This document shows positions 1 through 2,540 of a stretch of 5,453 nt of DNA, one piece after another (the first letter of the stretch is position 1; each line of letters opens with the position of its first letter). The notes under the pieces are model-generated. The model was not told the DNA's origin. It was given only the letters and a program-made list of their open reading frames with translations, and made no database searches. The position numbers and the translations under genes were made by a program. The stretch covers positions 1-5,453 of the forward strand of contig JAJZFE010000412.1 in assembly GCA_021798655.1 (NCBI GenBank). Reading direction: 5' to 3'. The DNA comes from Acidobacteriota bacterium (lineage in GTDB: Bacteria; Acidobacteriota; Terriglobia; Terriglobales; Acidobacteriaceae).

Positions 1-886
1 CCTTCGTAATCTTGAGCGAATCCGCCCCCGGCGGCAGCAGCATGTAATGCATCCCAACCACTTTTGTCCCATCGTCCGAGACAACCGGCATCGTAAAAAT
101 ATTCCCCTGGGCCTGCTGCTTGACCAAGCTCGGATCGTTCTGGTGCATCTTGATGATGTCGTCTACGCTCTTCGCTTCTCCCAAATCAGTTGCGCCTAAC
201 TCTGTCATTCCCTGCTCGAACTGATTCATCCGCTGGGTATCCAGATACTTCGCATCGATCTTTGCCCGGTCGGCGTTAAAATGATTCACGCTGATGTCCT
301 GAGTGATCTTCGCGAGTTGGGCTTTTTGGATAATCTGGCGTTGCTGCTGGTTGTAGTCATCGGTCGCCTGCTGCATCTGCTGCTGTTCGCCCTGCTGCTC
401 GTTCTGCATCCCGCCCTGCACCCCCAGCGCGAGCGCCCTGCTGGTTGCTCCTGGCCCGTTCCCCGCAGCTCCGGCATTGCCCAGTCCAGCCATTGCTCCG
501 GCGATAATCCTCTTCCACTGCGTTCCCGGACCCGAAGCAACCCGCGATGCAACCATCTTTCCGGTCGGGTCCATGCTGACCGTTACATCATTCGCGCCAC
601 CCAGCGCGCTCATAATTCCGTGGAACATGCTGGACGCGAATCCGCCAGCTTTGGATGCCAGCGAGGGAGTCTGCGGCGCGGGGCCGGAGTTGTCCGCGCC
701 CTGCGCCGTAGTTGGAGCGGTCGTCTGCGGCGACGCTCCATCCCCAGGATTGGCCGTTGGAGTTCCCGCAGCTTGCGCCGCAGGCGGAGGAACGTCCGTG
801 CTGGGAATCTGCTGCTGATCTTGATTCGCAGCGGCACTCATCTGTGCCGCTGCCTGCATTCCATCTATCGGTTTCGTGATATCCAT
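1..886 (-). CDS. Gln-rich, coiled-coil phage virion protein, partial (3' end beyond left edge); candidate ejected/internal protein
   Basis: The frame opens at ATG (886-884) and stays open for 295 codons to the left edge, so the C-terminus is missing. GAGG at 895-892 lies 5 nt before the ATG, and the previous gene stops only 10 nt upstream. Residues 20-72 are a Pro/Ala/Thr/Gln-rich low-complexity linker. Residues 78-98 are Gly/Ala/Ser with some hydrophobics. Residues 100-120 look like a short beta unit (DVTVSMDPTGKMVASRV). Residues 124-160 are an Ala/Gly-rich, possibly amphipathic stretch beginning WKRIIAGAMAGLG. Residues 160-226 are very rich in Gln and likely helical or coiled coil. Residues 236-295 look globular, with DDIIKMHQNDPSLV and a beta pair around FTMPVVSDDGTKVVGMHYMLL. 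I recognise no catalytic motif. Its place at the downstream end of a tail cassette and its Gln-rich helical character suggest an internal or ejected virion protein (T7 gp15-like position). A scaffold or tail-assembly protein is also possible. The coding call is solid; the role is inferred. Confidence 0.85.
   Translation of the reverse strand, partial: MDITKPIDGMQAAAQMSAAANQDQQQIPSTDVPPPAAQAAGTPTANPGDGASPQTTAPTTAQGADNSGPAPQTPSLASKAGGFASSMFHGIMSALGGANDVTVSMDPTGKMVASRVASGPGTQWKRIIAGAMAGLGNAGAAGNGPGATSRALALGVQGGMQNEQQGEQQQMQQATDDYNQQQRQIIQKAQLAKITQDISVNHFNADRAKIDAKYLDTQRMNQFEQGMTELGATDLGEAKSVDDIIKMHQNDPSLVKQQAQGNIFTMPVVSDDGTKVVGMHYMLLPPGADSLKITK
317..409 (-). repeat. CAG/Gln-rich low-complexity tract inside the partial gene
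   Basis: On the plus strand this stretch is rich in ctgctg. Read on the minus strand it encodes residues 160-190 of the partial protein, about a third Gln, with runs of three Gln and recurring Met-Gln and Glu-Gln pairs. It is likely a helical or coiled-coil segment and not a separate element. Codon runs of this type are prone to slippage. Confidence 0.6.
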
Positions 887-899
887 AATCCCCTCGCTA
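887..899 (-). promoter_or_regulatory. Ribosome binding site and stop/start junction before the Gln-rich gene
   Basis: Read on the minus strand, the upstream gene stops (TAG, 899-897), then CGAGGGGATT, then ATG at 886. GAGG at 895-892 sits 5 nt from the start. This supports ATG 886 as the true start and suggests coupled translation of the two genes. Confidence 0.65.
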
Positions 900-1571
900 C
901 GGTACTGCCGGTGTTGCCGCTGCCGGTGTTGCCGCTGGCGGTCTTGCCGTTGGCAGTTTTGCCAATCCACCCATATAGTTTCCCGCTGCCATGCCCGCCA
1001 CGCCGCCCAAAGCTCCCATCACGGAAGTCCACACCGAGTTTCCCTGTTGTGCAATCTGGTTCGCGGTATTTCCCGCCGCCTCGCTGGAGTTGGTCACGGC
1101 TCCGGCCATTCCATTCGGGTTAAGTTGCGCCGCTACTCCGCCCAGTGTCCCCGATGCGTTCATAAAGTTCTGTCGGCCTGTCGCATAATCCGCCTGCGTA
1201 ATCTCCTGCTCCTGCGCGGATCGCGTTCCTGCCGCCGTCGCCGCCAGCTCTTCCTGCTGCTGCGCGTCCTGTCCCGGCGTCAGTTGCGAGTCGCCATTCT
1301 GTGCCGCCTGGTTCTCCTGCAACGCTCGCTTGGCCTGGTCGTAGTTCACCGCCGTGCCTTCGGTCGCCTGCGCGTTCATGGAATTGCGCTCGGCATCGCT
1401 GAATCCACGCTGATTGATGCCCGCTTGCAGAATCGGCTGGAACGCAGAGGTCAGCGAGCTCAGGATGCCTTGGCTCTGGCCAAAAACATTTTTGTACTCT
1501 GAACTCAACGTGTTCATAAAGTCGATCTGCGAATTTTGAACCTGCGCTTGCCCCGACGTTGGTCCGCACAT
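897..1571 (-). CDS. Met-Cys N-terminal, Gln/Ala/Gly-rich phage virion protein; candidate internal (ejection) protein
   Basis: A 224-residue protein starting at ATG 1571 with GAGGTG at 1585-1580, 8 nt upstream. It begins MCGPTSGQAQ and is free of Cys after residue 2. Residues 12-55 are probably helical (around FMNTLSSEYKNVFGQ and LTSAFQPILQAGI). Residues 60-135 are Gln/Ala/Glu-rich and likely helical. Residues 138-175 are Asn/Gly/Ala-rich. Residues 179-203 form a Gly/Ala-rich hydrophobic segment (VWTSVMGALGGVAGMAAG) that could touch or enter a membrane. The last 20 residues are the Ala/Pro tail from the 15-bp repeat. No signal peptide or enzyme motif is visible. A Met-Cys start followed by a hydrophobic Gly/Ala-rich helical body is known in podovirus internal proteins such as T7 gp14, and the position after a GNAT-like gene and before a long Gln-rich gene fits that. 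The role is inferred from composition and order only; a scaffold or minor tail protein is the alternative. Confidence 0.82.
   Translation of the reverse strand: MCGPTSGQAQVQNSQIDFMNTLSSEYKNVFGQSQGILSSLTSAFQPILQAGINQRGFSDAERNSMNAQATEGTAVNYDQAKRALQENQAAQNGDSQLTPGQDAQQQEELAATAAGTRSAQEQEITQADYATGRQNFMNASGTLGGVAAQLNPNGMAGAVTNSSEAAGNTANQIAQQGNSVWTSVMGALGGVAGMAAGNYMGGLAKLPTARPPAATPAAATPAVP
905..964 (-). repeat. Four-copy 15-bp tandem repeat encoding the Ala/Pro-rich C-terminus of the 224-residue protein
   Basis: On the plus strand the unit ctgccggtgttgccg occurs at 905-919 and exactly again at 920-934. A third copy at 935-949 differs at two positions (ctggcggtcttgccg), and a diverged fourth is at 950-964 (ttggcagttttgcca). 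Fifteen bp is five codons, so copies can be gained or lost without shifting the frame. On the minus strand the array encodes Ala-Lys-Leu-Pro-Thr, Ala-Arg-Pro-Pro-Ala, Ala-Thr-Pro-Ala-Ala and Ala-Thr-Pro-Ala-Val, followed by Pro and stop. The graded identity fits recent slippage duplication at the very 3' end of the gene. Confidence 0.85.
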
Positions 1572-1585
1572 AGCTTCTACACCTC
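1572..1585 (-). promoter_or_regulatory. Ribosome binding site beside the stop codon of the GNAT-like gene
   Basis: On the minus strand GAGGTG (1585-1580) immediately precedes the TAG stop (1579-1577) of the upstream gene and lies 8 nt before ATG 1571. Only 5 nt separate stop and start. The arrangement fixes the start of the Met-Cys protein and suggests translational coupling. Confidence 0.7.
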
Positions 1586-2239
1586 ATCCTGCGTTATATG
1601 TTGCGCGTTGCGCCGCTTGTTTTCCTGCTCCACGAATGCCCGTTCTGCGGATAACCCACGCACCATTTCCTGCGGACTCCTCTGGAAGCCAAGGCGCTTC
1701 TCCGTGATTCGGATCAGCATCGGGTTCTTCGAACGATAAAGAATCTCGGTGACGCCCCGCTTGGCAAGCTCCATCGAAATCCACGAGAAGCCGTCGATCA
1801 AGGCATCGCGGATTCGGTCGCGTTGCTCCTGCGTCTCCGATGGAGAAAACTGCATTTGCAGCCGTATCGCGTTCTCGGTACGCAGAAAGAAGATTCGTCC
1901 ATCGGCATCTTCGACGACGTAGGTTCCCACTCCCGCCTCATCCTGCGTAAAGAACTTGCCGTCTAGCAACCCTTTATGGAACGGGTCGCGGTCAATCCAC
2001 TCCTCAGTGATTGCCCGGTCCGCCTCGGTCGCTGGCCGCAGCGTGTATTGCCCGAAGTGAAATACATTGTCTGCCGGTTCAATTTGCCGACTGGATTGAA
2101 TGTCGCGGACAAAATCCACCAGCAGTTGAGTGAGCTTTTCCGTATATCCCATCTGCGTCGTCTCATCCTCACCCTCGAACGTGATGTTCTTTTTGCGGAG
2201 GAAAGCGCCTGCATCCTCATGTAGTTTCGTCTCGTTCAC
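1577..2239 (-). CDS. GNAT-fold-like phage protein lacking a canonical acetyl-CoA loop
   Basis: A 220-residue protein. The start is GTG 2239, chosen because GGAGGA (2254-2249) lies 9 nt upstream; the first in-frame ATG is at residue 30 and would remove part of a likely helix. Residues 1-50 are charged and probably helical. Residues 61-190 follow the GNAT order: a first strand with the typical YTLRPATEADRAITEEW opening (residues 65-81), strands around GTYVVEDADGRIFFL (105-119) and AIRLQMQFSP (124-133), a long helix (137-160), a strand at 163-168 (VTEILY), then KNPMLIRITEKRLGFQRSP (171-189), which matches the family's closing helix and Leu-Gly-Phe turn. The stretch between strand 4 and the long helix should carry the Q/RxxGxG/A acetyl-CoA loop, but reads SETQEQRDRIRDAL with no glycines. 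It may be a non-catalytic structural homologue or bind a different ligand. In T7-like phages a protein between the tail tube and the internal proteins (gp13 position) is involved in virion assembly, so a virion role is plausible. Coding is certain, the fold likely, the function unknown. Confidence 0.85.
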   Translation of the reverse strand: MNETKLHEDAGAFLRKKNITFEGEDETTQMGYTEKLTQLLVDFVRDIQSSRQIEPADNVFHFGQYTLRPATEADRAITEEWIDRDPFHKGLLDGKFFTQDEAGVGTYVVEDADGRIFFLRTENAIRLQMQFSPSETQEQRDRIRDALIDGFSWISMELAKRGVTEILYRSKNPMLIRITEKRLGFQRSPQEMVRGLSAERAFVEQENKRRNAQHITQDEV

Positions 2240-2302
2240 GTTCTCGCTTCCTCCACTGTTGCAAACTCTAACTTGAATGGGATTGTGACGCCAGAACTAT
2301 CG
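2240..2302 (-). promoter_or_regulatory. 63-bp intergenic gap with the ribosome binding site of the GNAT-like gene
   Basis: This is the only gap over 10 nt in the window. Its downstream end carries GGAGGA (2254-2249), 9 nt before GTG 2239, in the context AGTGGAGGAAGCGAGAAC. I see no convincing -35/-10 pair and no GC stem followed by a T run, so neither a promoter nor a terminator is called within it. The RBS is the only supported element. Confidence 0.6.
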
Positions 2303-2530
2303 CTAAGAAAGATTCACAGGTAGAAACCTGCGCCTGCGATATCCGTTCCCGCCGTAGAACTGCCGCGCATAGACATCCGCCCCGCTGGCAATCGGTGGCA
2401 GGCTTCCCGTCATCAGCGTGGAGCGCCCATAGTCCGGCATCTGGACAGGCAGGCTCGGCTGGCTCTGCACGATTGGCCCCTGGCTCTGCATCTGCTCTTC
2501 CGCATCCGGCTGACTTTGGTTCGTCTTCAT
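2303..2530 (-). CDS. Small hypothetical phage protein (75 aa) between tail protein and GNAT-like gene
   Basis: A 75-residue frame from ATG 2530 to TAG 2305-2303. GGAG at 2540-2537 lies 6 nt before the ATG, just ahead of the upstream gene's stop codon, and the start is only 3 nt after that stop. This strongly suggests a real, coupled gene. The first 30 residues are polar and rich in Gln, Ser and Pro and look disordered. The middle (MPDYGRSTLMTGSLPPI, 31-47) is Pro/Gly-rich. The C-terminus (53-75) has aromatic residues and a basic YRRRR cluster at 64-68. No signal peptide, membrane segment or known domain is visible. I do not recognise it. It could be a small virion or assembly component, as its place inside a tail cassette suggests. 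Confidence 0.72.
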   Translation of the reverse strand: MKTNQSQPDAEEQMQSQGPIVQSQPSLPVQMPDYGRSTLMTGSLPPIASGADVYARQFYGGNGYRRRRFLPVNLS

Positions 2531-2540
2531 CGTCTACTCC
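2531..2540 (-). promoter_or_regulatory. Ribosome binding site abutting the stop codon of the large tail gene
   Basis: On the minus strand the junction reads GGAG (2540-2537), TAG (2536-2534, stop of the large gene), ACG, then ATG at 2530. Spacing from GGAG to the ATG is 6 nt. This supports the 75-residue gene as genuine and translated in tandem with the tail gene. Confidence 0.68.

Noticed and set aside
341..411. ctg-rich plus-strand stretch as a microsatellite or CRISPR-like repeat
   Set aside because: It is irregular, has no spacer structure and is explained by Gln codons of the minus-strand gene.
477..818. Plus-strand 113-codon frame with an Ala/Pro-rich, seemingly hydrophobic product
   Set aside because: It mirrors the Ala/Pro/Gly-rich N-terminal part of the minus-strand partial gene. 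The composition follows from that gene's codon use and there is no supporting context.
281..1123. Plus-strand open frame of 280 codons
   Set aside because: It lies antisense to two minus-strand genes that have proper start sites. Its translation is Arg/Leu/Pro/Ser-rich and includes a Leu-Pro run that is only the reverse reading of the 15-bp repeat.
876..1502. Plus-strand open frame of 208 codons
   Set aside because: Antisense to the 224-residue gene, with an Arg/Cys-rich composition typical of a shadow frame in GC-rich DNA and no ribosome binding site noted.
1120..1587. Minus-strand 155-codon frame overlapping the Met-Cys gene in another frame
   Set aside because: The product is Arg/Gly/Ala-rich and has no domain. 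The frame starting at 1571 has the well-placed Shine-Dalgarno and better protein character.
2240..2302. Possible promoter or terminator in the only sizeable intergenic gap
   Set aside because: I could find no plausible -35/-10 pair and no stem followed by a T run; only the ribosome binding site is supported.
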